Origin: Lentisalinibacter sp964427415
GTDB taxonomy: Bacteria; Pseudomonadota; Gammaproteobacteria; Steroidobacterales; Woeseiaceae
DNA: 64,000 bases
NCBI GenBank assembly: GCA_964427415.1
Contig: CAYRUH010000001.1
Coordinates: forward strand, 185,776 to 249,775
Direction: 5' to 3'
Both the position numbers and the translations under genes were made by a program. Shown one piece after another: positions 41,814 through 55,977 of this stretch. Positions within the stretch are counted from its first letter, which is position 1; each line of letters starts with the position of its first letter. The notes below the pieces were generated by a model. That model was not told the origin of the DNA and did not search any database. It saw only the letters and a program-made list of their open reading frames with translations.

Positions 41814-43739
41814 TCAGTGCTGGCTTGCCGGACCGCCGATCTTGCCATCACCTTCCTTCGCCGCCTTCTCGTCCTCACCGCCCTGCAGACCTGGCGGCCG
41901 GCCGGTGTCGTCCCAGTCGACCGGCGGACGCGGCGTGCGGCCCTCCATGATATCCCTGATCTGCCCCTCGTCGATGGTCTCGTACTTGATGAGTGCGTCG
42001 GCCATCAGGTGCAGCTTCTTCTCGTTGTCGACCAGTATCTGCTTGGCGCGCTGGTAGTTGGCGTCGATGATCGCCCGAATCTCTTCGTCGATGGCATGCG
42101 CTGTCTGGTCGGAGACGTTCTTGTGCTCGGTGACGGAGCGGCCGAGGAAAACCTCGCCCTCATCCTCACTGTAGGTCAGCGGGCCGAGTTTATCGGACAG
42201 GCCCCACTTGGTGACCATGCTGCGGGCGATCTCGGTGGCCCGCTCGATGTCGTTGGAGGCACCGGTGGTCACCTTGTCGGCACCGAAGATCAGCTCCTCG
42301 GCCAGGCGCCCGCCGAACAGGCTGGAGATCTGGCTCTGCAGACGCTGCTTGGAGAGGCTGTAGCGGTCCTGCTCCGGCAGGAACATGGTGACGCCCAGCG
42401 CCCGCCCGCGCGGGATGATGGTGACCTTGTAGACCGGATCGTGGTCCGGCACCAGCAGGCCCACGATGGCATGGCCGGCCTCGTGATAGGCGGTCAGCTT
42501 CTTCTCGTCCTCGCTCATGACCATGGAGCGGCGCTCCGCGCCCATCATTATCTTGTCCTTGGCCTTCTCGAACTCCTCCATGCCCACAACCCGCCGATTG
42601 GCACGGGCGGCGAACAGTGCGGCCTCGTTCACCAGGTTGGCGAGGTCGGCGCCCGAGAAACCGGGCGTCCCGCGGGCGATGATGTTCGGCTGAACGTCGT
42701 CGCCGATCGGCACTTTGCGCATGTGCACCTTCAGGATCTGCTCCCGGCCGCGCACGTCCGGCAGGGGAACCACGACCTGGCGGTCGAAGCGGCCCGGGCG
42801 CAGCAGCGCGGGGTCGAGCACGTCCGGACGGTTGGTGGCGGCGATGACGATAATGCCCTCGTTGCCCTCGAAGCCGTCCATCTCGACCAGCAGCTGGTTC
42901 AGCGTCTGCTCACGCTCGTCGTGGCCGCCGCCGAGACCGGCGCCCCGATGCCGACCGACCGCATCAATCTCGTCGATGAAAATGATGCACGGCGCGTGCT
43001 TCTTCGCCTGCTCGAACATGTCGCGCACGCGGGAGGCGCCGACGCCAACGAACATCTCGACGAAATCGGAACCGGAGATGGTGAAGAACGGCACCTTGGC
43101 CTCGCCGGCGATGGCCCTCGCCAGCAGGGTCTTGCCGGTACCCGGGGAACCAACCATGAGCACGCCCTTCGGGATCTTGCCGCCGAGGCGCTGGAATTTG
43201 CTCGGGTCCTTCAGGAAGTCGACGACCTCCACCACCTCTTCCTTGGCCTCTTCGACGCCCGCGACGTCGGCGAAAGTCACGCTGACCTGGTCCTCGCCGA
43301 GCAGCCTCGCCTTGCTCTTGCCGAAGGACATGGCGCCGCGGCCGGCCCCGCCGCCCTGCATCTGGCGCATGAAATACACCCAGACGCCGATCAGCAGCAG
43401 GATCGGGAAAGAGTTGATGAACAACTGGGTCCAGAAACCCTGGCCATCCTGCTGCTTCGCGCGGAAGTCCACATTGCTGTCTATGAGCTCGCCGATGAGG
43501 ACGGTGTTGTCGCTCTCGGGGCTGTAGGTCATGTAGCGCCCGTTGTCGTCACGGGTGAAATGGATATTGCGGCCCTCGAAGACCACTTCTTCGACGTTGC
43601 CGCTACGCACCTGTTGCAGGAAGTCCGAGTACGGCACTTCCTGCGACTGGCTGCCGACGGGACCGAAACCCTGTGCCACGGACAGCAGGACAACGATGAT
43701 GACGACAAAGACAATAATGTTCTTGGTAAGATCGTTCAC
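41814..43739 (-). CDS. ftsH: ATP-dependent zinc metalloprotease FtsH
   Basis: 641 residues. Membrane-anchored AAA+ protease that degrades misfolded membrane proteins and regulators such as LpxC and sigma-32. Two membrane helices (about 5-22 and 100-120) flank a periplasmic domain. The AAA domain has Walker A GSPGTGKT, Walker B CIIFIDEIDA and the SRH. The protease site is HEAGH. The C-terminal tail is acidic and Gly-rich. 53 bp after rlmE. Confidence 0.97.
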   Translation of the reverse strand: MNDLTKNIIVFVVIIVVLLSVAQGFGPVGSQSQEVPYSDFLQQVRSGNVEEVVFEGRNIHFTRDDNGRYMTYSPESDNTVLIGELIDSNVDFRAKQQDGQGFWTQLFINSFPILLLIGVWVYFMRQMQGGGAGRGAMSFGKSKARLLGEDQVSVTFADVAGVEEAKEEVVEVVDFLKDPSKFQRLGGKIPKGVLMVGSPGTGKTLLARAIAGEAKVPFFTISGSDFVEMFVGVGASRVRDMFEQAKKHAPCIIFIDEIDAVGRHRGAGLGGGHDEREQTLNQLLVEMDGFEGNEGIIVIAATNRPDVLDPALLRPGRFDRQVVVPLPDVRGREQILKVHMRKVPIGDDVQPNIIARGTPGFSGADLANLVNEAALFAARANRRVVGMEEFEKAKDKIMMGAERRSMVMSEDEKKLTAYHEAGHAIVGLLVPDHDPVYKVTIIPRGRALGVTMFLPEQDRYSLSKQRLQSQISSLFGGRLAEELIFGADKVTTGASNDIERATEIARSMVTKWGLSDKLGPLTYSEDEGEVFLGRSVTEHKNVSDQTAHAIDEEIRAIIDANYQRAKQILVDNEKKLHLMADALIKYETIDEGQIRDIMEGRTPRPPVDWDDTGRPPGLQGGEDEKAAKEGDGKIGGPASQH

Positions 43740-43792
43740 TCTGGCCCCTCTTCCTTGGCCCTGATTAGACGCAGTCTAAGCGTTAGACCGTA

Positions 43793-44416
43793 CTACAGTT
43801 GATAGTTTCTCGCCAGCAGATAGATCTCCCGGCTGGAGGACCGGGATGCCTTCGGCTTGACCACCCTGACCTGGCGGAATCGCTGCCGCGCGGTGCGCAG
43901 GAAATCGTCGAACCCCTCGCCCTGGAACACCTTGCACACAAACGTGCCGCCGGGGCTCAGCGTGTCGCAGGCGAGTTCCATAGCCAATTCAGCGAGATAC
44001 ATCGCCCGCGGCTGATCCACCGAGCGGTTCCCCGAGATATTGGGGGCCATGTCGCTCAACACAAGGTCGGCCCGCTCTCCGCCGAGCTTCTTCGTCAGCT
44101 GCTGTAGAACTTCTGACTCGGTGAAGTCGCCCTGCAGGAACTCGACGCCGGCGATCTCGTCCATCGGCAGGATGTCCAGGGCCAGCACCCGGGTCTTCCC
44201 GGCCCACCGCCGCGCCACCAACTGGCTCCAGGCGCCGGGCGCCGCCCCCAGGTCGATGACCAGGCCGGGGCGGCCGGGCAGCCGGGCCTTCTCCAGCAGT
44301 TGCTCCAGCTTGTAGACGGCCCGCGAACGGTAGCCCTCGTCGCGCGCGCGCTGGACGTAGGGATCGCGCTGCTGGCGCTGGCGCCAGCCCGCCGGACTGC
44401 CTTTCGGGTTGCTCAT
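43793..44416 (-). CDS. rlmE: 23S rRNA (uridine-2'-O-)-methyltransferase RlmE
   Basis: 207 residues from MSNPKGSPAGW. Methylates U2552 of 23S rRNA, late in 50S assembly. SAM-binding motif VIDLGAAPGAWSQ; catalytic Lys in RSRAVYKLEQ; Asp in VLSDMAPNISG; Lys in FVCKVFQGEGFDDFL. Divergent from yhbY by 43 bp, the conserved yhbY-rlmE-ftsH arrangement. Confidence 0.96.
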   Translation of the reverse strand: MSNPKGSPAGWRQRQQRDPYVQRARDEGYRSRAVYKLEQLLEKARLPGRPGLVIDLGAAPGAWSQLVARRWAGKTRVLALDILPMDEIAGVEFLQGDFTESEVLQQLTKKLGGERADLVLSDMAPNISGNRSVDQPRAMYLAELAMELACDTLSPGGTFVCKVFQGEGFDDFLRTARQRFRQVRVVKPKASRSSSREIYLLARNYQL

Positions 44417-44459
44417 GGACCGCTCACCGGGCCCCCGGCCGCTGGTAGACTGCGGGGCC

Positions 44460-44750
44460 ATGGCACTCAGCGAGAAACAGAGAAAGCACCTCCGCCGCCT
44501 CGGTCACGACCTCAAACCGGTGATACTGGTGGGTGACGCCGGGGCGTCCGAAGGGGTCATCCGCGAGTGCGGCCTCGCCCTGCAGCACCACGAACTGATC
44601 AAGGCCAAGGTGCACGGGGCCGATCGGGCGGGCCGCGACGCCGTCATCGACACCCTCGCCGGCGCCACCGGCGCCGAGGTGGTTCAGCGCATCGGCAACA
44701 TCGCTCTGCTCTACCGCCGCCACCCGGAAAACCCACGCATCGTCGTCTGA
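44460..44750 (+). CDS. yhbY: YhbY-type RNA-binding protein (CRM domain)
   Basis: 96 residues from MALSEKQRKHLRRLGHDLKP. A single CRM domain with the signature GDAGASEGVI and KAKVHG; it associates with pre-50S ribosomal particles. The only plus-strand gene in this area, divergent from rlmE and convergent with greA (31 bp apart, with no terminator visible). Confidence 0.93.
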   Translation: MALSEKQRKHLRRLGHDLKPVILVGDAGASEGVIRECGLALQHHELIKAKVHGADRAGRDAVIDTLAGATGAEVVQRIGNIALLYRRHPENPRIVV

Positions 44751-44781
44751 GCCCGTTCCGGGGTTTGTGCGGACCGCCCCG

Positions 44782-45254
44782 TCAGACGTAGCGCACCTCC
44801 ACGATCTCATAGTGCTTTTCGCCGCCGGGCGCGACCACGGTGACCTGTTCGCCCTCTTCCTTGCCAATCAGCGCGCGGGCGATCGGCGAGGTCACCGAGA
44901 CGAGACCCGTCTTGATGTCCGCCTCGTCCTCACCGACGATACGGTAGCTGATCTCCTCGCCGCTCGCCTCCTCGATGAGCTGCACGGTGGCGCCGAAGAC
45001 CACCCTGCCGCTCTCGCCGAGCCGGGTGACGTCGATGATCTGGGCGTGGGAGAGTTTGCCCTCGATGTCCTTGATGCGCGCCTCGATGAAGCCCTGCTGC
45101 TCCTTGGCGGCGTGGTACTCGGCGTTCTCCTTGAGATCGCCATGGGCGCGCGCCTCCGCGATCGCCTGGATCACGCGCGGCCGCTCCTGACTCTTGAGAC
45201 GCTTCAGTTCCTCGCGGAGCTTCTCCGCGCCTCGCAATGTAATCGGTACTTTCG

Positions 45255-45258
<4 letters not shown>
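44782..45258 (-). CDS. greA: Transcription elongation factor GreA
   Basis: 158 residues. N-terminal coiled coil (about 1-75) with the tip DLKENAEYHAAKEQQG, whose acidic residues stimulate RNA polymerase's transcript cleavage, then the FKBP-like C-terminal domain (SYRIVGEDEADIKTG). Rescues backtracked polymerase. Start overlaps the carB stop (ATGA), so coupled to carB. Confidence 0.97.
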
Positions 45259-48479
<3,221 letters not shown>

Positions 48480-48545
48480 GGCGGCTCCTGACCGGCGCCG
48501 CCCGAGTGGCGCCAAGTCACCTTACGAATCATACCTAAAGTACTG

Positions 48546-49712
48546 TTATAAATGGCCTGATGCGGAAGATTCGAACTCTCGCCGCTGGGCTCTCGTGGTT
48601 TCGATCAGCTCCACGAAGTACTCGAACAGGGAATCGATGTCGTGGGGTCCCGGACTCGCTTCCGGATGGCCCTGGAAACTGAATGCCGGCCGGTCGACGA
48701 GTTCGATGCCCTGCAGGGAATCGTCGAACAGCGAGCGGTGGGTGGTGCGGACGTTGTCCGGCAGGCTGTCCTCCGCCACGGCGAAGCCGTGATTCTGGCT
48801 GGTGATGAAGACCCGGCCCGTGGCCAGTTCCTGCACCGGGTGGTTCGCACCGTGATGACCGAATTTCATCTTCCCGGTGCGGGCGCCGGCGGCCAGCGCT
48901 AGGATCTGGTGTCCCAGGCAGATGCCGAACAGCGGCATGCCCGCCTCGAGCAACTGCCGGGTCGCCTCGATGGCGTAGTCACAGGGCTCCGGGTCGCCCG
49001 GACCGTTGGAGAGAAACACGCCGTCCGGCTCCAGGGCCAGCACTTCGTCGACCGGCATGGTGGCGGGCACCACCGTGATCCGGCAGTCGTGCTCGGCAAG
49101 CCGGCGCAGGATGTTGCGCTTGATGCCGTAGTCGTAGGCCACCACGTGGTTGGGCGCGATGCGTCGGGTCACCACCGGATCTCGGTCGGGCCAGATGCTG
49201 CCGAGCGCCCACTGATAGGCGGCGTCCGTGGTGACGAATTTCGCAAGATCCATGCCCGCGATACCGGGGAATTTCCGCGCATCGCGCAGGGCCGTCTCGG
49301 CCATCTCCTCGCCGGTCATGATACAGCCGGCCAGCGCGCCCTTCTCCCGCAGCAGACGCGTGAGCCTCCGGGTGTCTATATCGGCGATAGCCACCACGTT
49401 GCCCCGGCGCAAAAACTCCCCGAGGGACTGCTCCGAGCGGTAATTGCTGGCGATCAGGGCTCGATCACGGATCACGAGGCCGGCGGCGAAAATCTTGCGC
49501 GATTCGAGGTCATCGCTGTTGCAGCCGGTGTTGCCGATGTGGGGATAGGTCAGCGTGACGATCTGGCGGCAATAGGAAGGGTCCGTGAGGATTTCCTGGT
49601 AACCGGTCATCGCGGTGTTGAAGACCACCTCGCCGATGGTCCGGCCCTCGGCGCCCACGGAGATACCGTGGAAAACCGAGCCGTCTTCCAGTGCCAGTAC
49701 CGCAGGTGTCAT
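48546..49712 (-). CDS. carA: Carbamoyl-phosphate synthase small subunit
   Basis: 388 residues. Class I glutamine amidotransferase that hydrolyses glutamine and channels ammonia to CarB. The N-terminal domain contains FNTAMTGYQEILTDPSY; the nucleophile Cys is in FGICLGHQ and the catalytic His in HPEASPGPHD. The last 15 residues after LIETTRAQR are unconserved. RBS GAGGGG precedes the ATG. Confidence 0.97.
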   Translation of the reverse strand: MTPAVLALEDGSVFHGISVGAEGRTIGEVVFNTAMTGYQEILTDPSYCRQIVTLTYPHIGNTGCNSDDLESRKIFAAGLVIRDRALIASNYRSEQSLGEFLRRGNVVAIADIDTRRLTRLLREKGALAGCIMTGEEMAETALRDARKFPGIAGMDLAKFVTTDAAYQWALGSIWPDRDPVVTRRIAPNHVVAYDYGIKRNILRRLAEHDCRITVVPATMPVDEVLALEPDGVFLSNGPGDPEPCDYAIEATRQLLEAGMPLFGICLGHQILALAAGARTGKMKFGHHGANHPVQELATGRVFITSQNHGFAVAEDSLPDNVRTTHRSLFDDSLQGIELVDRPAFSFQGHPEASPGPHDIDSLFEYFVELIETTRAQRREFESSASGHL

Positions 49713-49758
49713 CGTATGGCGGCCCCTCTTGCGTATCTTTTGCGGTTTTCAGATGTGC

Positions 49759-49797
49759 AAAAGCGGAAGGAACCCTGTCTGGTGGATACCCTTCCGC
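49759..49797 (-). terminator. Hairpin/terminator between dapB and carA
   Basis: On the minus strand GCGGAAGG/CCTTCCGC (49797-49790 with 49770-49763) encloses a 19-base loop and is followed by TTTT. It may end dapB transcripts or attenuate entry into carAB. The large loop and short T run make it modest. Confidence 0.5.
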
Positions 49798-49885
49798 CCG
49801 GGCCGCCAATCTGCACGGCGACCCGCGTTAGTGTAAAGCACGCTTCCAGGTGACGCCAGATCGATCGCATCCGGCGCGGCGAGGT

Positions 49886-50698
49886 TCAGCGGATGCCGAG
49901 CACGTCGGCCATGGCGTACAGGCCGGGCGGGCGCCCGGCGAGCCATCGCGCCGCCGCCAGCGCGCCGGAGGCGAAGGCCGCCCGGTCCTGGGCCTGATGC
50001 ACCAGACTCAGGCGATCGTAGTCCCCGCCGAACATCACCGTATGCTCGCCCACGATGGCCCCGGCGCGGATCACGGAAAAGCCGATAGCGCCCCGTTGCC
50101 GCGGTCCGCTCTCGCCCTCGCGGGCGTACACCGCCCGGTCCGCGAGGCTCTCTCCGCGGGCCGCCGCCAGCGTCTCCCCCAGCATCAGGGCGGTGCCCGA
50201 CGGTGCGTCGCGTTTCGCCCGGTGATGGACCTCGGTGATCTCCGCGTCGTACTCCGCACCCAGTCGGGAAGCGGCCTCGCGCACGAGGAAGTTCAGCAAC
50301 TGGACGCCGACGCTCATGTTGCGGTCGTAGACCACCGGCACGACTGCGGCCACCCGGGCCATATGCTCGAGTTCCGTCCGGGCGACCCCCGTGACGCCGC
50401 AGACCAGCGGCACCCGGTTGCGCTCGACGGCCTCCAGCACGGCCGCGGTTGCCACCGGCAGCGAAAAATCCACCACCGCATCGGCGCCGCCCAGCACGTC
50501 ATCCAGGTCCGCGGAGGTCACCGCCGCGGTGTCCGCCGCAGCCGGATGCCAGCTCGCGACCGGCTCCCCCGAACGGACGTCGCCCTCGCGCACCCAGGCA
50601 GCAGTGAGTTCCAGATCCGGCTCCCGGGCGACAATATCGATGACCGCCCGGCCCATGCGACCGGCAGCGCCCAGTACGGCGATGCGGGTAGTGTCGAT
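49886..50698 (-). CDS. dapB: 4-hydroxy-tetrahydrodipicolinate reductase, possible AUC start
   Basis: Reduces HTPA in lysine and meso-diaminopimelate synthesis. The nucleotide motif LGAAGRMG, the catalytic EVHHRAKRDAPSGTAL (His-His and Lys) and C-terminal FASGALAAARWLAG are present. No ATG, GTG, TTG or CTG lies in frame between the upstream stop TAA (50931-50933, plus-strand TTA) and the Rossmann motif. An ATC at 50698 stands 7 bases after GGAGGAGG and gives 270 residues, the usual family length. The start region abuts a 100-N gap, so a start inside the gap cannot be excluded. Family certain, start uncertain. Confidence 0.93.
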   Translation of the reverse strand: MDTTRIAVLGAAGRMGRAVIDIVAREPDLELTAAWVREGDVRSGEPVASWHPAAADTAAVTSADLDDVLGGADAVVDFSLPVATAAVLEAVERNRVPLVCGVTGVARTELEHMARVAAVVPVVYDRNMSVGVQLLNFLVREAASRLGAEYDAEITEVHHRAKRDAPSGTALMLGETLAAARGESLADRAVYAREGESGPRQRGAIGFSVIRAGAIVGEHTVMFGGDYDRLSLVHQAQDRAAFASGALAAARWLAGRPPGLYAMADVLGIR

Positions 50699-50883
50699 GA
50701 CGCTGCCTCCTCCGGTGGCCCTGGTGGCNNNNNNNNNNNNNNNNNNNNNNNNNNNNNNNNNNNNNNNNNNNNNNNNNNNNNNNNNNNNNNNNNNNNNNNN
50801 NNNNNNNNNNNNNNNNNNNNNNNNNNNNGTACGGCGATGCGGGTAGTGTCGATGACGCTGCCTCCTCCGGTGGCCCTGGTGGC
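50674..50883. other. Assembly gap flanked by an exact 55 bp duplication
   Basis: Bases 50729-50828 are 100 N. The 55 bases before (50674-50728) are identical to the 55 after (50829-50883). The duplicated segment contains the dapB start region and its Shine-Dalgarno sequence. The same 55 bp length as at the other gap indicates a k-mer overlap between contigs rather than biology. Confidence 0.9.
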
Positions 50884-50914
50884 TCTGGTGGCCCTGGTGG
50901 CCCTGGTGGCCCTG
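50869..50914. repeat. 9 bp tandem repeat upstream of dapB
   Basis: Five copies of GGTGGCCCT (plus strand; one copy reads GGTGGCTCT) in the dnaJ-dapB spacer. On the transcribed strand this reads AGGGCCACC. It probably caused the assembly break beside it. Confidence 0.85.
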
Positions 50915-50968
50915 GACGGACAAGCTTACCCCGCGGCCCGGCGGGCTGTCAGCAGGAGCGGGAGCCGC

Positions 50969-52105
50969 TCAGGTGATGCGCTCGAAAAAGCGCTTGACGG
51001 TGTCCTTCCAGCTCCCCGAGTGGGGGTTGTGGGTCTCGCCGCCCGCTTCCACCGAGGCCTCAAAGTCGCGCAGGAGCTGCTCCTGCTCGGCCGTGAGGTT
51101 CACCGGCGTCTCAACGACCGTACGGCAGAAGAGATCGCCATGGCGCGGGCTGCGCACCGTGATGACACCCTTGCCGCGCAGCCGGAACACCTTGCCGGAC
51201 TGGGTGCCGGGCGGGATCTTGAGCGAGACCTGGCCATCCAGCGTGGGCAGATCGACCGAGCCGCCCAGCGCCGCCCTGGCGAAGCTGATGGGCACGTCGC
51301 AGTGCAGGTCGGCGCCGTCGCGCTCGAACAGCTTGTGGGGCTTTATATGGATCTCCACATAGAGATCGCCCGGCGGACCGCCGTTGCGCCCGGCCTCGCC
51401 TTCGCCGGAGAGCCGGATGCGGTCGCCCTCGTCTACGCCTGGCGGGATCTTCACCGAGAGACTGCGCTCGGCCATCACCCGGCCCCGGCCCTGGCAGTCC
51501 TCGCAGGGATCGGTGATCCTGGTGCCCTCGCCGCGGCAGGACGGACAGGTCTGCTGCACCGAGAAGAAGCCCTGCTGCATGCGCACCTGGCCGATGCCGC
51601 CGCAGGTATCGCAGGTCTCCGGTGTGGAACCCGGCGCGGAGCCGCTACCGCTGCACGTCTCGCAGCCGACCAGCGAGGCCACTTCGATCTCCACCGTGTC
51701 GCCGGCCACGGCGCGCTCGAGTTCGAGTTCCAGGTCGTAGCGCAGGTCCGCGCCGCGAAACGCCTGGCTGCGCCCGCTCCGGCGCCCGCCACCGAAGATA
51801 TCGCCGAAGACGTCGCCGAAGATATCGCCGAAAGCATCCGCCGGATTGAAGCCGCCCCTACCGTCCACGCCGCCGGCGCCGCTGACGCCGGCGTGGCCGA
51901 ACTGGTCGTAGGCGGTCTTCTTGCGCGGGTCCGACAGGACCTCATAGGCCTCCTTGGCCTCCTTGAACCTGATCTCCGCATCCGCGTCGTCCCTGTTGCG
52001 GTCGGGGTGGTACTTCATCGCCAGACGCCGGTAGGCCTTCTTGATCTCGATCGCCGAGGCATCCCGGCCGACGTTCAGTACCTCGTAGTAGTCACGTTTC
52101 GACAT
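50969..52105 (-). CDS. dnaJ: Chaperone protein DnaJ
   Basis: 378 residues from MSKRDYYEVLNVG. J domain with HPD in AMKYHPDRNRDD, a Gly/Phe-rich segment (about 70-110, GGFNPADAFGDIFGDVFGDI), four CxxCxGxG-type zinc repeats (CETCSGSG, CDTCGGIG, CPSCRGEG, CEDCQGRG) and C-terminal substrate-binding domains. Stimulates DnaK ATPase and presents substrates. Follows dnaK by 114 bp. Confidence 0.97.
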   Translation of the reverse strand: MSKRDYYEVLNVGRDASAIEIKKAYRRLAMKYHPDRNRDDADAEIRFKEAKEAYEVLSDPRKKTAYDQFGHAGVSGAGGVDGRGGFNPADAFGDIFGDVFGDIFGGGRRSGRSQAFRGADLRYDLELELERAVAGDTVEIEVASLVGCETCSGSGSAPGSTPETCDTCGGIGQVRMQQGFFSVQQTCPSCRGEGTRITDPCEDCQGRGRVMAERSLSVKIPPGVDEGDRIRLSGEGEAGRNGGPPGDLYVEIHIKPHKLFERDGADLHCDVPISFARAALGGSVDLPTLDGQVSLKIPPGTQSGKVFRLRGKGVITVRSPRHGDLFCRTVVETPVNLTAEQEQLLRDFEASVEAGGETHNPHSGSWKDTVKRFFERIT

Positions 52106-52219
52106 GCACAGGTCCGTCGCGGAAACGGCTCCCGGCCGGCAGCCGGGAGCCGTACTCATTCCGGTGCCCGCCGCGTGTCGCGGGCACCCCCATCAAGCAG
52201 AAGATCGTCGTCCCGCCGT
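52106..52219 (-). promoter_or_regulatory. dnaK-dnaJ spacer with two strong hairpins
   Basis: Two perfect inverted repeats: CGGCTCCCGGC/GCCGGGAGCCG (52126-52136 with 52142-52152) and GGTGCCCGC/GCGGGCACC (52163-52171 with 52179-52187). Neither has a T run, so they are not terminators. They may protect the dnaK mRNA 3' end or set the DnaK:DnaJ ratio; the first lies about 20 bases from the dnaJ start. Confidence 0.6.
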
Positions 52220-54166
<1,947 letters not shown>

Positions 54167-54231
54167 GAAAATCTCCCCATATGGTGTCAAAAACTTTGCT
54201 GCCGTCTAGATGGGGCCCGCCCCGCGGCCTT

Positions 54232-54816
54232 TCAAGCCTCGCCAGTCTGCGGTTCCGAGGCGACGATGACCCGCGCCGGGCGCAGCAGCCGCCCGTTGAT
54301 GCGGTAGCCCTTCTGGATCACCGTGAGTACGCTGCCCGCCTCCGCCTCGGCGGAGGGCTGCATGGTCATGGCCTCGTGATACTCCGGATCGAAGCGCTCG
54401 CCCCTGGGGTCGATCTCCTGGACATCGAAGTCCGCCAGCACCTTGCGCAGCTGCTTCAGCGTGGCCTGTTTGCCTTCCAGCAGGCTCGCAGCGTCGGCCG
54501 CCTCGCCGGCGGCGATGCCCATCTCGAGGCTATCCGCCACGCCGAGCAGCTCGCCGGCGAAGCGTTCGATGGCGTATTTGCGGGTGTTGTCGACGTCCCG
54601 CGCGGCCCGCTTGCGGAAGTTTTCCAGTTCGGCCACGGCACGCAGGTATTTCTCCCAGTTCTCGTCCGCCCGGCGCCGCTCCGCCTCGAGCGGATCCTCG
54701 TCACCGCCGGGGTTGCTCTCGCCCTCCAGTGCCTGGGTCTCGGCGAATTCATCCGCCGGCTGACCGGCCTCCTCTTCCGGCACCGGGTCGTCGCTGCGTT
54801 CGGGATCGTTACTCAT
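54232..54816 (-). CDS. grpE: Nucleotide exchange factor GrpE
   Basis: 194 residues. An acidic, disordered N-terminus (about 1-45), a long coiled coil (AERRRADENWEKYLRAVAEL) and the beta-domain (FDPEYHEAMTMQPS, VLTVIQKGYRINGRLLRPAR). Releases ADP from DnaK. RBS GGAG precedes the ATG; a TATAAAAT on the minus strand in the hrcA-grpE spacer (around 54872) could be a -10 for grpE-dnaK-dnaJ. Confidence 0.96.
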   Translation of the reverse strand: MSNDPERSDDPVPEEEAGQPADEFAETQALEGESNPGGDEDPLEAERRRADENWEKYLRAVAELENFRKRAARDVDNTRKYAIERFAGELLGVADSLEMGIAAGEAADAASLLEGKQATLKQLRKVLADFDVQEIDPRGERFDPEYHEAMTMQPSAEAEAGSVLTVIQKGYRINGRLLRPARVIVASEPQTGEA

Positions 54817-54890
54817 AAATCACTACTCCGCTGCAAATGCCGGCGCCGCCGCGGGGCAGCGCCTGTATTTTATAAGATTATTTGTGAGGC

Positions 54891-55949
54891 CTAGGTCCGG
54901 GAATTCAAGGCCGATCCCAGCAACTTCGCCGTGATATCGACGATGGGGATGACCCGATCGTAGGCCATGCGGGAAGGCCCGATGACGCCCAGCACGCCGA
55001 TGACCTCTTCGTCCACTACGTAGGGGGCCGCGACGACGCTGCAGTCGTCCAGGATGTTGTAGCCCGACTCCTCGCCGATGAAGATCTGCACGCCCTCAGC
55101 CCGGATGCTGCGATCGAGAAGATCGAGCATGAAGCGGCGCTCGTTGAAGGCCTCGAAAAGCCGGCGCAGCTTCTCCAGATCCGAGAGCTCCGCGAAATCC
55201 ATGAGATTGGTCTCGCCGGCCAGCACGTAGTCGCTGCGGTGCTCGCCCGCGCCCTCGAAAGCGTGGTGGGCCATGGCCACCATGTCCAGCATGGTCTGAT
55301 TCATCGAGTCCCGGGTCTGTTCCAGTTCGTCCACCAGCTGCCGGCGGATGGTTTCGAGATCGCTGCCGGCATAGCGGTCGTTCAGGAAATTGGCGGCCCG
55401 GCGCAGTTCGGAGTCCGTATAGGTCCGGGAGGTGTGCAGGATGCGGTTCTGGACCTCCCGCTCGTTGACCACCAGGATCGCCAGTACCCGGTTTTCGGAG
55501 AGCGGCAGGAACTCGATCTGGCGCAGCGTCACGCGCTCCGCCCGGGGCACCGAAACCACGCCGGCCATGCGCGTGATGTGGGACAGAAGGCTGGAGGTGG
55601 AGGAAATCAGCGAGTCCGGATCGTCGCGCAGCGTCTCGAGCTCCTGACGCAACCGGACCACTTCGGACTCCTTCAGCGGCCGAAGTTTCAGCAGCGTGTC
55701 CACGAAGAAACGGTAGCCGAGCGCCGTCGGCACCCGTCCCGCCGAGGTATGGGGCGCCGAGACGAAGCCCATCTCCTCCAGGTCGGACATCACGTTGCGG
55801 ATGGTGGCCGGGCTGAGGTCGAGCCGCGAGTCCCGCGACAGAGTGCGCGAACCCACCGGCTGTCCGTCGCGGACATACCGCTCAATCAGCACCCTCAGGA
55901 GGTGCCGGGCTCGCGCATTCGGGACCGATCTGTCGATTTCAGCTGGCAT
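54891..55949 (-). CDS. hrcA: Heat-inducible transcription repressor HrcA
   Basis: 352 residues. Winged-helix N-terminus (LLRVLIERYVRDGQPVGSRT, LSPATIRNVMSDLEEMGFV) followed by GAF-like and dimerisation domains. HrcA represses heat-shock genes by binding CIRCE and depends on GroEL for folding. A CIRCE-like inverted repeat lies 29 bp upstream of its own start, so autoregulation of the hrcA-grpE-dnaK-dnaJ cluster is expected. HrcA is absent from enterics. Confidence 0.96.
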   Translation of the reverse strand: MPAEIDRSVPNARARHLLRVLIERYVRDGQPVGSRTLSRDSRLDLSPATIRNVMSDLEEMGFVSAPHTSAGRVPTALGYRFFVDTLLKLRPLKESEVVRLRQELETLRDDPDSLISSTSSLLSHITRMAGVVSVPRAERVTLRQIEFLPLSENRVLAILVVNEREVQNRILHTSRTYTDSELRRAANFLNDRYAGSDLETIRRQLVDELEQTRDSMNQTMLDMVAMAHHAFEGAGEHRSDYVLAGETNLMDFAELSDLEKLRRLFEAFNERRFMLDLLDRSIRAEGVQIFIGEESGYNILDDCSVVAAPYVVDEEVIGVLGVIGPSRMAYDRVIPIVDITAKLLGSALNSRT

Positions 55950-55977
55950 AACGGACTACATCCTCGATTTTCGCCCG

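Noticed and set aside
54167..54231. Second CIRCE before dnaK
   Set aside because: No TTAGCACTC-like half site is present in the grpE-dnaK spacer.
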